In this document: one piece after another, positions 45,871-56,524 of the stretch | How positions within the stretch are numbered: position 1 is the stretch's first letter | Layout: the number at the start of each line of letters is the position of its first letter | From: Vibrio tubiashii ATCC 19109 | Lineage (GTDB): Bacteria > Pseudomonadota > Gammaproteobacteria > Enterobacterales > Vibrionaceae | NCBI RefSeq assembly: GCF_000772105.1 | Contig: NZ_CP009355.1 | Span: 1,116,001-1,180,000 of the forward strand | Direction: 5' to 3' | DNA: 64,000 bases | Position numbers and translations under genes: made by a program | Notes under the pieces: model-generated | Seen by the model: only the letters and a program-made list of their open reading frames with translations | What the model was told of the DNA's origin: nothing | Databases searched by the model: none

Positions 45871-45978
45871 TGCGCCGCCCTCTCTGACGTAGCTCTGTTA
45901 CTCATTGGTGAGTGTTTGTCTTGATGACCAATCTAATTACCGCTCTATCTCTCTACTAAATTGGCCTAACTTAATTTC

Positions 45979-45994
45979 TTGACGTTTACGTAAG
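45979..45994. promoter_or_regulatory. LiuR-type operator 1
   Basis: TTGACGTTTACGTAAG agrees with the LiuR palindrome TTTACG-N4-CGTAAA at 10 of 12 arm positions. It lies about 110 bases upstream of the thiolase operon. Confidence 0.7.
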
Positions 45995-46007
45995 CATAGC
46001 ACTAACA

Positions 46008-46023
46008 TTTACGTAAACGTAAA
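46008..46023. promoter_or_regulatory. LiuR-type operator 2
   Basis: TTTACGTAAACGTAAA is a perfect TTTACG-N4-CGTAAA palindrome, the known box of the MerR regulator LiuR. It lies about 95 bases before liuR; with box 1 it sits between the two divergent operons. Confidence 0.8.
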
Positions 46024-46117
46024 GAAACAAAATAAACTAATTTGCAAACTATTTGATTCAACAATTTCAGAATCAGCCATCAAGCCAAGAATTTAGATAA
46101 CTAGGAATAGAGTCTCA

Positions 46118-46495
46118 GTGGAAAAATATAAGATTAGCGATCTCGCCAAAGAATTCGACATAACGACACGCAGCATCCGTTTTTACGAAGATGAGGGGCT
46201 CATTCAGCCCGAACGTAAAGGCAGTATGCGCGTCTACAACAGACGAGATAGAACCAGACTAAAGTTAATTCTACGCGGTAAGCGGCTAGGTTTTTCTTTG
46301 GCAGAGATTCGTGAGCTATTTGAACTTTATGATACTCATCAAGGTGATACTCAGTTAACTGAAATGCTGAAAATCATTGATGAAAAAGAAGCGGTGCTGA
46401 TGCGCCAACTCGATGACATTAACAATATGCTGAGTGATCTAAACCTTGCTCGCGAGCGATGTGAACAGGCATTAGAGGCGAGTCAAACCAGCTAG
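46118..46495 (+). CDS. liuR: MerR-family regulator of branched-chain amino acid catabolism
   Basis: A 125-residue MerR protein: the winged helix-turn-helix KISDLAKEFDITTRSIRFYEDEGLIQPERKGSMRVYNRRDRTRLKLILRGKRLGFSLAEIRELFELYD followed by a dimer coiled coil. No metal-binding cysteine motif of the CueR/SoxR kind is present. LiuR proteins repress leucine and isovalerate genes until an acyl-CoA or related signal is present. Start is GTG with AGGA about 10 bases upstream. Confidence 0.93.
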   Translation: MEKYKISDLAKEFDITTRSIRFYEDEGLIQPERKGSMRVYNRRDRTRLKLILRGKRLGFSLAEIRELFELYDTHQGDTQLTEMLKIIDEKEAVLMRQLDDINNMLSDLNLARERCEQALEASQTS

Positions 46496-46512
46496 ATAAG
46501 CACAAACGTCTT

Positions 46513-46597
46513 CGAGCTTTTTGAAACAGTGTTTTTAAAACAGTAGTTTTGGAAATGATAATTATGGAAACGGTGATTTTGGAAACGATACGCTAAA
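46513..46597 (+). repeat. five imperfect 15-base tandem repeats before liuA
   Basis: The core G-G-A-A-A-C recurs with a period of 15 (once 14) from 46513 to 46590; clearest are TTTTGGAAATGATAA, TTATGGAAACGGTGA and TTTTGGAAACGATAC. It fills the gap between liuR and liuA. A short frame from ATG at 46555 to TAA at 46594-46596 reads [13 protein letters not shown], rich in branched-chain codons, but without a well-placed ribosome binding site. Confidence 0.6.
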
Positions 46598-46618
46598 AAC
46601 CGTTCGCTTGGAGGCGTT

Positions 46619-47788
46619 ATGCTATCACAATACATCCCTCTTAATTTTGGGTTAGATGAATCCATCAATCTTCTACGTGAACATGTGTGTGGATTCGCCC
46701 AACAACACATAGCGCCTCTCGCAGCAGAGATAGATCGCTCCAATAGTTTCCCTAATCAGCTGTGGCCCGAGCTAGGTAGTATGGGTTTACTGGGTGTGAC
46801 CGTCAGTGAGCAGTACGGTGGCGCAGAAATGGGCTACCTTGCTCATGTCATTGCGATGGAAGAGATCAGTCGCGCCTCTGCTTCTGTCGCTCTGAGTTAT
46901 GGGGCTCACTCAAACTTATGCGTTAACCAGATATTTCGTAATGGCAACGAGGCTCAACGTACTCAATACCTGCCTAAGCTTATCGAAGGGACTCATATCG
47001 GAGCTCTGGCAATGAGTGAACCCAATGCTGGCTCAGACGTGGTGAGCATGCAGCTTAAAGCCGAGTTAAAAGGCGATCATTATCTACTTAATGGCTCAAA
47101 AATGTGGATTACTAACGGCCCTGATGCAGATGTTTTGGTGGTTTACGCCAAAACCGAACCTGACAAAGGCTCACATGGCATTACAGCGTTCATAGTCGAG
47201 AAAACCTTTCACGGATTTAGCCATGCACAAAAGCTCGATAAGTTAGGCATGCGTGGCTCAAATACCTGCGAGCTAGTATTTGAAAACTGCAAGGTGCCCG
47301 TAGAGAACGTCTTGGGCGAAGTTAATCATGGCGTGAGAGTGTTAATGAGTGGGCTTGACTACGAAAGGGTTGTGCTCGCCGCTGGGCCACTTGGTATCAT
47401 GCAAGCCTGTTTAGATCTTGTCATACCTTATATCCACGACCGAAAACAGTTCGGTCAATCGATCGGTGAGTTCCAACTGGTTCAAGCTAAAGTCGCAGAC
47501 ATGTACACGCGAACCAATGCAGCGCGCGCCTACTTATATGCAGTCGCTGGAGCCTGCGATAGAGGTCATGCAAGCCGAAAAGATGCCGCCGGTGTGATCC
47601 TCTATTGTGCTGAACTCGCTACCCAAATCGCCCTCGATGCCATCCAACTCCTAGGTGGAAATGGCTATATCAATGAGTTCCCAGCAGGGCGTCTACTACG
47701 AGACGCAAAACTGTATGAGATTGGAGCTGGCACGTCTGAAATCCGCCGAATGCTCATTGGTCGCGAACTATTCGAAGAAACTCGTTAA
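46619..47788 (+). CDS. liuA: isovaleryl-CoA dehydrogenase
   Basis: A 389-residue FAD acyl-CoA dehydrogenase oxidising isovaleryl-CoA to 3-methylcrotonyl-CoA. Segments: [35 protein letters not shown], and [14 protein letters not shown], whose Glu is the catalytic base in the isovaleryl type. The end reads [26 protein letters not shown] precedes ATG. It heads the liu operon; liuB starts 10 bases after its stop. Confidence 0.96.
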   Translation: MLSQYIPLNFGLDESINLLREHVCGFAQQHIAPLAAEIDRSNSFPNQLWPELGSMGLLGVTVSEQYGGAEMGYLAHVIAMEEISRASASVALSYGAHSNLCVNQIFRNGNEAQRTQYLPKLIEGTHIGALAMSEPNAGSDVVSMQLKAELKGDHYLLNGSKMWITNGPDADVLVVYAKTEPDKGSHGITAFIVEKTFHGFSHAQKLDKLGMRGSNTCELVFENCKVPVENVLGEVNHGVRVLMSGLDYERVVLAAGPLGIMQACLDLVIPYIHDRKQFGQSIGEFQLVQAKVADMYTRTNAARAYLYAVAGACDRGHASRKDAAGVILYCAELATQIALDAIQLLGGNGYINEFPAGRLLRDAKLYEIGAGTSEIRRMLIGRELFEETR

Positions 47789-47798
47789 TGAGGTCACC

Positions 47799-49406
<1,608 letters not shown>

Positions 49407-49410
49407 CGAC

Positions 49411-50223
49411 ATGAAGCGCAACAGCCGCATAGCCAAGAAAAGTGATGTTCAAGTACATCTAGAGGAAAACGGTATTGCTCACTTGGTACTTAATCGCCCA
49501 AGTAGCGCCAACGCCTTCAATGCTGAGGTCATTTCGCAGCTAATCACTCACTTAGATGCCTTATCGTCAGACACTCGTGTCCGAGCGCTGATTCTGTCAG
49601 GCAATGGCAAACATTTCTCTGCAGGTGCTGACATTGAATGGATGCGTTCAATGGCAGCAAAGAGTCAGCAAGAAAATCAACTTGATGCTTTTCAGCTGGC
49701 CACTTTGCTCGATAAGTTAGATCGCTTCCCGCACCCAAGCATGGCAGTGGTTCAGGGTAGCGCATTTGGTGGAGCTCTTGGCCTAGTCTGCTGCTGTGAC
49801 ATGGTTATTGCGCATGAGAGCGCACTGTTTTGCTTGAGCGAAGTGAAGTTGGGACTTGTCCCGGCAACCATAGCCCCCTACGTGATTCGCGCCATTGGCG
49901 TTAGAAATGCTCGCCGCTATATGCTTTCTGCTGAAAGAATCGATGCTTACACCGCTCAATCACTCAATATCGTTCATCAGCTATCAAATTCTGAGCAACT
50001 AAAAGAGCAAGCATGCGAATGGATTGCACCGCTACTAAAACACAGCCCGCAAGCGTTGGTCGAAGCCAAAAAGCTGTGCCATCATTGCTATCAGGCTCCA
50101 ATTGATGAGTCGATGAAAAGCTACACGAGCGAGCTGATTGCGAATATTCGCGTTTCCCCTCAGGGCCAAGAAGGTTTGTCAGCCTTTCTCGAAAAACGCG
50201 CTCCTAAATGGAATTCGGAGTAA
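49411..50223 (+). CDS. liuC: methylglutaconyl-CoA hydratase
   Basis: A 270-residue crotonase with HFSAGADIEWMRSM and VQGSAFGGALGLVCCCDMVIAHES. In leucine breakdown it hydrates 3-methylglutaconyl-CoA to HMG-CoA. The start at 49411 follows the liuB stop by 4 bases. Its stop is only 4 bases from the liuE start, although liuD usually stands between them in related bacteria. Confidence 0.93.
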   Translation: MKRNSRIAKKSDVQVHLEENGIAHLVLNRPSSANAFNAEVISQLITHLDALSSDTRVRALILSGNGKHFSAGADIEWMRSMAAKSQQENQLDAFQLATLLDKLDRFPHPSMAVVQGSAFGGALGLVCCCDMVIAHESALFCLSEVKLGLVPATIAPYVIRAIGVRNARRYMLSAERIDAYTAQSLNIVHQLSNSEQLKEQACEWIAPLLKHSPQALVEAKKLCHHCYQAPIDESMKSYTSELIANIRVSPQGQEGLSAFLEKRAPKWNSE

Positions 50224-50227
50224 AGCA

Positions 50228-51145
50228 ATGAGCCAACACATTAAGCTTCCCAAATCCGTGAATATCGTCGAGGTCGGCCCCCGAGACGGATTGCAGAATG
50301 AACCCACACTCCCGCTTAATGTTAAGGTCGCGTTGATTGATCAGCTCTCTCAAACTGGCCTTACTCATATTGAATCCGGCGCTTTTGTTTCCGAATCTAA
50401 AATACCGCAAATGGCCAACTCCCGTGAGGTGTTCGCGACTATCAATCGCCAACATCCTGTTATTTATTCAGCCTTAACGCCCAATGTTCGTGGTTTGGAG
50501 TCAGCCCTAGATTGTGGGGTGGATCAGGTTGCAGTATTCACTGCGGCATCAGAAGGATTTTGCCAACGTAACATTAACTGCTCGATTTCGCAGAGTTTAG
50601 AGCGATTTGAAGACGTTATAGAGTTGGCATCAAAGCATAGTCTGCCCGTTCGAGGTTACCTATCTTGTATCATTGATTGCCCTTACGACGGCGCAACCAA
50701 TCCCAAACAAGTCGCGGATATTGCTCAGGTAATGTTGGATATGGGCTGCTATGAAGTTTCCCTTGGCGATACGGTAGGCACAGGCACTCCTTTAAAAGTC
50801 GCCAATGTCCTAGAGGCGGTTTTCTCGACCACCTCTCCTTCTCATATCGCCGCTCATTTTCATGATACTTATGGGCAGGCGCTAACCAATTTATACCAAG
50901 CACTGCTCATGGGGGTATCAACCATTGATTCAAGCGTCGCAGGATTAGGTGGGTGCCCCTATGCGAAAGGCGCAGCGGGCAATGTTGCTACCGAAGATGT
51001 ACTTTACCTTTGCCAAGGGTTAGGCATCTCCACTGGGGTAGATTTAGCTAAAGTGACGCACACTGCATGGAATATCTGTCAGCAGCTAAATAAACAACCG
51101 ACATCAAAAGTCTCGCTAGCGACTCCTCCTGTCTCATTTCAATGA
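50228..51145 (+). CDS. liuE: hydroxymethylglutaryl-CoA lyase
   Basis: A 305-residue DRE-TIM metallolyase splitting HMG-CoA into acetoacetate and acetyl-CoA. Catalytic and metal segments: EVGPRDGLQNE, HIESGAFVS, HFHDTYGQALTN and GLGGCPYAKGAAGNVATED with the active-site Cys. ATG at 50228 has CGGAG overlapping the end of liuC. It is the last liu gene seen; no clear terminator follows. Confidence 0.96.
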   Translation: MSQHIKLPKSVNIVEVGPRDGLQNEPTLPLNVKVALIDQLSQTGLTHIESGAFVSESKIPQMANSREVFATINRQHPVIYSALTPNVRGLESALDCGVDQVAVFTAASEGFCQRNINCSISQSLERFEDVIELASKHSLPVRGYLSCIIDCPYDGATNPKQVADIAQVMLDMGCYEVSLGDTVGTGTPLKVANVLEAVFSTTSPSHIAAHFHDTYGQALTNLYQALLMGVSTIDSSVAGLGGCPYAKGAAGNVATEDVLYLCQGLGISTGVDLAKVTHTAWNICQQLNKQPTSKVSLATPPVSFQ

Positions 51146-51315
51146 TTCTGTGTCGAACCTCCAATTTTCCGGTCAGCTTTCTAAAAAGCACGTGAAATCA
51201 TCAATATAAATATGTTAACTATCACCATTATTAATTGAACCAAAGTCACAGTATTAATTTAGTTTCGCTTTTGCAATCTAAGTGGCGCTTTATAACAGGC
51301 TATCGAATTACAACA

Positions 51316-52299
51316 ATGAACATATTAGTGTGTGACGACTCGGTTATTGCCCGAAAATCAATCATCGGCAGAATTGCTCCCTCAACCAATATCACCATTC
51401 ATCAAGCAGAGCACGGCAAAGAAGCGCTTGAAGTTATGCTGGCTCACAACATTGATCTGCTTTTCTTAGACCTCACCATGCCCGTAATGGATGGTTTTGA
51501 GGTACTGGCTTCTATGCCTGTGAGCCAGTACCCTACTCAAGTGGTGGTGGTTTCTGGTGATATTCAGTCAGAGGCCAAATCTCGGTGTATGGATTTGGGT
51601 GCCCAGCACTTTATCGAGAAGCCTTTTGTCACCTCCGATTTAGTCGCACTGTTTGACCACTATCGATTACCTTTAAGAAATACCGATGTCAGGCCAGATC
51701 AACGTCGCCACAAACCCATCGATTTAATGGCGGCAATTCGTGAAATGAGTAACGTTGCGCTAGGGGCGAGTGCTTCATTAATTGCTCAGCAGATGGGCCG
51801 TTTTATTGAGATGCCTCTACCTAACGTGGCTTCATTACATCAGTCCGAGCTGACTATGACGGTTCAAGATATTGTTAACAATTCTGAATCTCGTGCTGTC
51901 TCACAACGCTTCGTTGGCAACGGCATTAATGGTGAAGCTTTAGTCTGCCTGCATGGCTCTGGATTTGAACTGCTCGCTCGCTCAGACGATGATGCCCTTA
52001 GCAGCTCTGTCAATGAGGTGATTCTCGATCTTTCCAATTTGTTGGTCTCATCATTTCTCAACTCTTTCAGTAAACAACTCGACATTGCAATTTCGCTGCG
52101 CCAACCGATCGTTTTAGAAAAAGATCTGTTGCAAGTTTCACTAGGTTGCGACCAATTTCTTAAAGACTATGAGCAGGATATTTTTACCATAGAGTTCGTT
52201 TATAAGGCGGAGAATCTAGATATCGCCTGCGACATCATTTTCCTGATGGATTATGAATCTTTGAATGCAATAGAAGACATTTTGGAGAGTGTATTATGA
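51316..52299 (+). CDS. response regulator with CheC/CheX-like C-terminal domain
   Basis: About 327 residues. Residues 1-120 are a receiver: CDDSVIARKS, acceptor Asp52 in LLFLDLTMPVMDG, and Lys in FIEKPF. The C-terminal 170 residues resemble CheC/CheX-type phosphatase domains (LVCLHGSGFELLA, SSVNEVILDLSNLLVSSFLNSFSKQL), which remove phosphate from receivers. A frame start at 51235 exists; ATG at 51316 begins the receiver. Its stop overlaps the start of the diguanylate cyclase (ATGA), so the two work together, probably linking a phosphorelay to c-di-GMP. Confidence 0.85.
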   Translation: MNILVCDDSVIARKSIIGRIAPSTNITIHQAEHGKEALEVMLAHNIDLLFLDLTMPVMDGFEVLASMPVSQYPTQVVVVSGDIQSEAKSRCMDLGAQHFIEKPFVTSDLVALFDHYRLPLRNTDVRPDQRRHKPIDLMAAIREMSNVALGASASLIAQQMGRFIEMPLPNVASLHQSELTMTVQDIVNNSESRAVSQRFVGNGINGEALVCLHGSGFELLARSDDDALSSSVNEVILDLSNLLVSSFLNSFSKQLDIAISLRQPIVLEKDLLQVSLGCDQFLKDYEQDIFTIEFVYKAENLDIACDIIFLMDYESLNAIEDILESVL

Positions 52300-53261
52300 A
52301 CTCCACGGATATCAGCGATTTACATTGGGTAATGCAAATCCTTGGTGATTTAGATGCAGGGCTGATCGTCATTGATCGAGAATACAAGGTCTGTGTCTGG
52401 AATACCTTTATGCAATCTTACAGTGGAATCAGTGCAGATAAGATTCTTGGTAAAGCTCTATTTGATGCGGTCGATGACTTGCCTGAACTGTGGCTTCGCA
52501 GCAAAGTCAGTACGGCGTTCACCTTGAATAGCCGCGGTTTCTCTTGCTGGGAAGATCGCCCATTTCTTTTTAAATTCAAGAACTTCAGTCCGATATCTAA
52601 CGGTCTTAAGGAGATGCGCCAGAACATCACCTTCTCTCCTCTCACCTCTGTTAACGGTGAAGTGTCACACGTTAGCATCATTATCAATGATGTCAGTGAC
52701 ATAGCAAAAAACAAAATTCACCTTACTGATTCCAATCAAAAGCTGTCTGACCTGAGCAGAACTGATGGTCTCACTAAGCTATTTAACCGAGCGCATTGGG
52801 AAAGTTGCTTGCAAAAAGAATTCGAGCATTGCCAAGTGACAGGAGCAAGCTCGTCTCTGGTCATTTTCGATATCGACCACTTCAAGCGAGTGAATGACAC
52901 CTATGGGCACACTGTCGGTGATGAAGTCATTCGCCACACTGCAAGCGAACTGCGAAAAGCCTCTCGCGGGTCTGATGTCTGCGGTAGATACGGCGGTGAA
53001 GAGTTTACTGTACTCCTTCCTGGCACTTGCGCCACACAAGCTCTCTATTTTACGGAAAGATTACGCAAACGTATTGAACAAGCGAACGTTAATTACGAGC
53101 ATCATTCGGTGAAATACACAATCAGCCTTGGTATATGCGAACTATCGCCTTACCAAGCTAGTCATTTGACTTGGTTAGAGCATGCAGATAAATCACTTTA
53201 TTTCTCGAAACAATCGGGAAGAAACCGATCAACAGTGTTTGATCCGGCACTGATAAGGTAA
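52296..53261 (+). CDS. PAS-GGDEF diguanylate cyclase
   Basis: A 321-residue soluble protein. An N-terminal PAS domain (LDAGLIVIDREYKVCVWNTFMQSYSGISADKILGK) precedes a GGDEF domain with DGLTKLFNRAHWE, FDIDHFKRVNDTYGHTVGDEV and the active motif YGGEEF. It makes c-di-GMP; the RxxD inhibitory site is not evident. It is coupled by a 4-base overlap to the response regulator, which likely controls it. Confidence 0.94.
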   Translation: MNSTDISDLHWVMQILGDLDAGLIVIDREYKVCVWNTFMQSYSGISADKILGKALFDAVDDLPELWLRSKVSTAFTLNSRGFSCWEDRPFLFKFKNFSPISNGLKEMRQNITFSPLTSVNGEVSHVSIIINDVSDIAKNKIHLTDSNQKLSDLSRTDGLTKLFNRAHWESCLQKEFEHCQVTGASSSLVIFDIDHFKRVNDTYGHTVGDEVIRHTASELRKASRGSDVCGRYGGEEFTVLLPGTCATQALYFTERLRKRIEQANVNYEHHSVKYTISLGICELSPYQASHLTWLEHADKSLYFSKQSGRNRSTVFDPALIR

Positions 53262-53270
53262 ATGTAAGAT

Positions 53271-53317
53271 AATCCAGTTAGCGATCCGAATAGTGCCTAG
53301 AACTGGCTAACTGGATT
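53271..53317. terminator. long inverted repeat between convergent genes
   Basis: Arms of 12 bases, AATCCAGTTAGC and GCTAACTGGATT, flank 23 bases between the diguanylate cyclase stop and the convergent small gene. T tracts are weak on both sides, so termination is possible but not certain. Confidence 0.45.
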
Positions 53318-53345
53318 GAAGTTACTTTTATAAGTTACGTGCTGA

Positions 53346-53654
53346 TTAATTAACTAGTGCATCTTCCACAATAGCATTTTCTATCATTTCACTTTCGTAC
53401 TCATCTTCAATTGCACCAGCCACTAATTCATCACCAATGGCTTCTTCACATTCAACATCTTGGTAAGCACCGTCAATAACACTTACTGTAGCGCCTATCG
53501 CAGCTCCAGTTGTAGCATCACCAGCAATAGCTCCAACGACGCCACCAGCTATTGCGCCTTCCACTGCGTCAGTAATTTCATTTCCTGAGCGACATAGAGC
53601 ATGAGCATTGAACGATAGGATAACTACCGCAGCAACGAAAATCTTTCTAACCAT
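53346..53654 (-). CDS. small glycine-zipper envelope protein
   Basis: 102 residues. A signal peptide (MVRKIFVAAVVILSFNAHA) is followed by a glycine-zipper segment, GAIAGGVVGAIAGDATTGAAIGATVSVI, and an acidic tail. Two cysteines flank the zipper. Glycine-zipper proteins insert in or line membranes; the function here is unknown. It follows the outer-membrane barrel gene by 17 bases, so the two are likely co-transcribed and may act together. Confidence 0.78.
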   Translation of the reverse strand: MVRKIFVAAVVILSFNAHALCRSGNEITDAVEGAIAGGVVGAIAGDATTGAAIGATVSVIDGAYQDVECEEAIGDELVAGAIEDEYESEMIENAIVEDALVN

Positions 53655-53671
53655 AATGGTACTACCTTGCT

Positions 53672-54352
53672 CTAGAAGTTAAATACGACACCAACTTTAC
53701 CGTAAGTATTACGCTTATCACTGCCAAACTGGGCTTCATTGCCCGCTTCGAAATATGGAGTAAATCCGTTTGCAATATTATTGAAAGTTAAACGAGCTTC
53801 AACATTATAAATAGTGTCATTAACAGTTGCGATTCGCTTGTCTTTTTGGTGCTGGCCAACCACCTTGGTATTAAGATATACGTTTTCAAATTGTTTACCG
53901 ACAGCAAAGTCAAAACGTGTTATATCGCTCTTTTTGCCATTCAGTTCTTTATCATCAAGGTCTTTTCGTAGACGCAATGAGGTATCAAATAACCCCATTA
54001 CGTTTGTTCCAGCTGTGATGCCAAACTTATTTACGTTAGCGCCAATATTGTTCGTTCCGTTCTCTTCAACGCGAGAACGATTATCTACAAACTCATATTC
54101 ACCTTTAACAAAGAAGGTATCGAAATCATGGGTGTAGTTAAAGTTGTACTCTTTGGTTTTAGTATCATTACGTTTTGCGGATACGCCAAAGCCTTCGTAA
54201 CCAACAAAAAGTTTTGCTCCCGTACCTAAATCGGCTACGTTTTCCGCCGAGAATTTGTTGTCTATCTCTAGTCCACCAGTAAGCTCAGAAGCCTGAACTG
54301 AAGCAACGGCAAAAATAGAAGATAGCGTGATTAAAACAATGTTACGGTTCAT
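53672..54352 (-). CDS. outer-membrane porin-like barrel
   Basis: A 226-residue protein with signal peptide (MNRNIVLITLSSIFAVASVQA) and amphipathic beta strands throughout, ending GKVGVVFNF, the C-terminal Phe signature for outer-membrane insertion. It resembles small OmpG/KdgM-like monomeric porins, but no specific family is assured. The gene is followed closely by the glycine-zipper gene. Confidence 0.78.
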   Translation of the reverse strand: MNRNIVLITLSSIFAVASVQASELTGGLEIDNKFSAENVADLGTGAKLFVGYEGFGVSAKRNDTKTKEYNFNYTHDFDTFFVKGEYEFVDNRSRVEENGTNNIGANVNKFGITAGTNVMGLFDTSLRLRKDLDDKELNGKKSDITRFDFAVGKQFENVYLNTKVVGQHQKDKRIATVNDTIYNVEARLTFNNIANGFTPYFEAGNEAQFGSDKRNTYGKVGVVFNF

Positions 54353-54721
54353 TAAATAGTACCTTTTTCATATGTGTTAGCGGGGGTGCTAGGTTGAGGA
54401 AGTGGACTTTAGCAACTCCAAAAACACAGGTGAAAATAGGTAGTATTGATATTTTTAATAGGTCGCAACACTTTGTCAGAGACACGCAAAATACGGTTAA
54501 AAGTCGCTACGTTATGTCATTTTAAAGTAAAGAATTGCCTTTCTGAACTTAAACAAAACGTACACTCAATTTATGGCTAACGAATTTCAATGTTAAGAAC
54601 ACGAGTTTGTATTACGGAGAGTAAACTTATATTAAATGACAGAAAGATACGTGTTTCGCTTCTGAACGCTCATTTCACGCGAAGGATTAAACTTATTGGA
54701 TTGTAACTTGAAAAGAAAGCT
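54353..54721. other. gap upstream of the porin-like gene
   Basis: 369 bases without a convincing gene. It must hold the porin promoter (minus) and the 3' region of the tRNA-Gly transcript. No clear operator or terminator was found. Confidence 0.5.
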
Positions 54722-54796
<75 letters not shown>

Positions 54797-54823
54797 ATCG
54801 AGATGAGATAGCCTAAAAAGACT

Positions 54824-54898
<75 letters not shown>

Positions 54899-55028
54899 AT
54901 CATCGTGAAGACAAATTCAATATGCCACAGATAACTGAAAAGAAAAGTGTTTTCTTTCAATATTCTGGTTAAGTGGTGAAGTTAGCATCACTTTAGTGTT
55001 TGGTTGATGTTTTTACGCTCACTCAAGC

Positions 55029-56384
55029 CTAACTAAACACTTTGGCCGTTACGCGATCTTTGCCATTGGTTTTAGATTGGTACATCAGGTGGTCGGCATC
55101 TGATAGGGATGGATTTAAGTCTGTGCTCGGGTAGTAAGCACAGCCTAAGCTGACCGTGATTTTGCGTTCGCTATCTTCCAGCAGTTTCACCTTACGTACA
55201 GCGGCACATACTTGCTCAGCAACGACAACTGACGCTTCGTAAGTCTCGCCACAAAGTAAAATGGCGAACTCCTCTCCTCCGATCCGGCCAATCAATTGGT
55301 TTTCAGACAAAATGTTATTCGCCGCATGTGCGACACTTTTGATGATGATGTCTCCGCTTTGATGACCATAGTTATCGTTAATCTGTTTAAAATCGTCGAT
55401 ATCAAAAATCATCACGCTCATCGAGCCCCCTTCCTTCAGCCTTTGCTGAAACTCATTAACAAAATGTCGCCGATTACTGAGCTCTGTGAGTTGGTCCGTT
55501 TCTGAGAGCGTCTTAAGTTCTAAGTTGGCCTGCTCTAGGGCATTGGTTCTGACTTTAACCGTAAGTTTGAGGGCAATGATATAGCTCAACGTAACAATGC
55601 CAATAAGCAAGGCTGCGAATGGGACAAGGTAGTCGGGATAGACAGTACTGACATACATCCAGCGGTTAAAGATCTGCTGCTTCTCATCATTGCCGAATTC
55701 ATTGATGCCACGTGTTATTTGCTGTTGTAGCGCGGTGTTCCCTTCACTCACCGCTGCGCGTAAGTTCCCAGAATAAAGGTGTCTTACACCAATAAAACGC
55801 TGAGGTTCATCACTGCTAAACAGATAAAAGTTAGCCATTTGCAGATCGGCGACAAAAGCATCGAGCTCTCCACTAAATGCCGCTTCTATCATCAATTGGT
55901 TATTAGAATAGCTAATCAGATTCAAATTGGGAAAATGGCGCTTTGTAAATTCCTCTTCATAACCACCAGCCACAACACCAACCAAATGTTGATGTTCACC
56001 GAGCATAAAAGCATCAAGGTTAGTTCCTATCAGCTCCTGACCAATGTACATCTGGGTGTCAATCGACAGAATCTCGGGGGCATAGTCCAAATAACTGTCA
56101 CGTTGCTCAGACCATAACAAACCGGCATGAATATCGGCTTGCCCATCTCGAACCGCATCGAGAGATGCTTGCCAATCAAGCAACACAAATTCTATTTCGA
56201 CGTTATTTTTACGTCCATACTCTTGCCAGTAGTCAACGAGAATACCGTCGGGTTCCCCCTTATGATTAATAAATGAGAAAGGTTTCCATGCCTTAGAGTT
56301 GGCGATTACTAGCTTGTCACTTTGCTCAGCATACAGTGGAAAACAAGCCAGCATTGCGAATAGGCTAAATATGATTCGAAGCAC
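55029..56384 (-). CDS. diguanylate cyclase with periplasmic amino-acid-binding-like sensor
   Basis: A 451-residue membrane protein. A signal peptide (LRIIFSLFAMLACFPLYA) precedes a periplasmic SBP_bac_3 domain (LVIANSKAWKPFSFINHKGEPDGILVDYWQEY, GQADIHAGLLWSEQR). One membrane helix lies at about 250-272, then a GGDEF domain with DQLTELSNRRHF, FDIDDFKQINDNYGH and active GRIGGEEF. It likely turns a small periplasmic ligand into a c-di-GMP signal. Start is GTG with AGGGA upstream. Confidence 0.93.
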   Translation of the reverse strand: MLRIIFSLFAMLACFPLYAEQSDKLVIANSKAWKPFSFINHKGEPDGILVDYWQEYGRKNNVEIEFVLLDWQASLDAVRDGQADIHAGLLWSEQRDSYLDYAPEILSIDTQMYIGQELIGTNLDAFMLGEHQHLVGVVAGGYEEEFTKRHFPNLNLISYSNNQLMIEAAFSGELDAFVADLQMANFYLFSSDEPQRFIGVRHLYSGNLRAAVSEGNTALQQQITRGINEFGNDEKQQIFNRWMYVSTVYPDYLVPFAALLIGIVTLSYIIALKLTVKVRTNALEQANLELKTLSETDQLTELSNRRHFVNEFQQRLKEGGSMSVMIFDIDDFKQINDNYGHQSGDIIIKSVAHAANNILSENQLIGRIGGEEFAILLCGETYEASVVVAEQVCAAVRKVKLLEDSERKITVSLGCAYYPSTDLNPSLSDADHLMYQSKTNGKDRVTAKVFS

Positions 56385-56401
56385 TTTTGTCCCTAAAAAA
56401 T

Positions 56402-56428
56402 AAGCTCAATAAGTGAATTATTGAGCTT
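56402..56428 (-). terminator. terminator after the HBM chemoreceptor gene
   Basis: A perfect 11-bp stem (AAGCTCAATAA / TTATTGAGCTT) with a 5-base loop; the minus RNA runs on into TTATTTTTTAG. It lies between the chemoreceptor and the GGDEF gene. Confidence 0.85.
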
Positions 56429-56524
56429 TATATTATTGATATATTAGGTATAGATGATACTTCGATTAGATGATGCCGATCTGGTTTAAGAATGAGACAT
56501 CACTCGATAAGTCGTCAACGCTTG

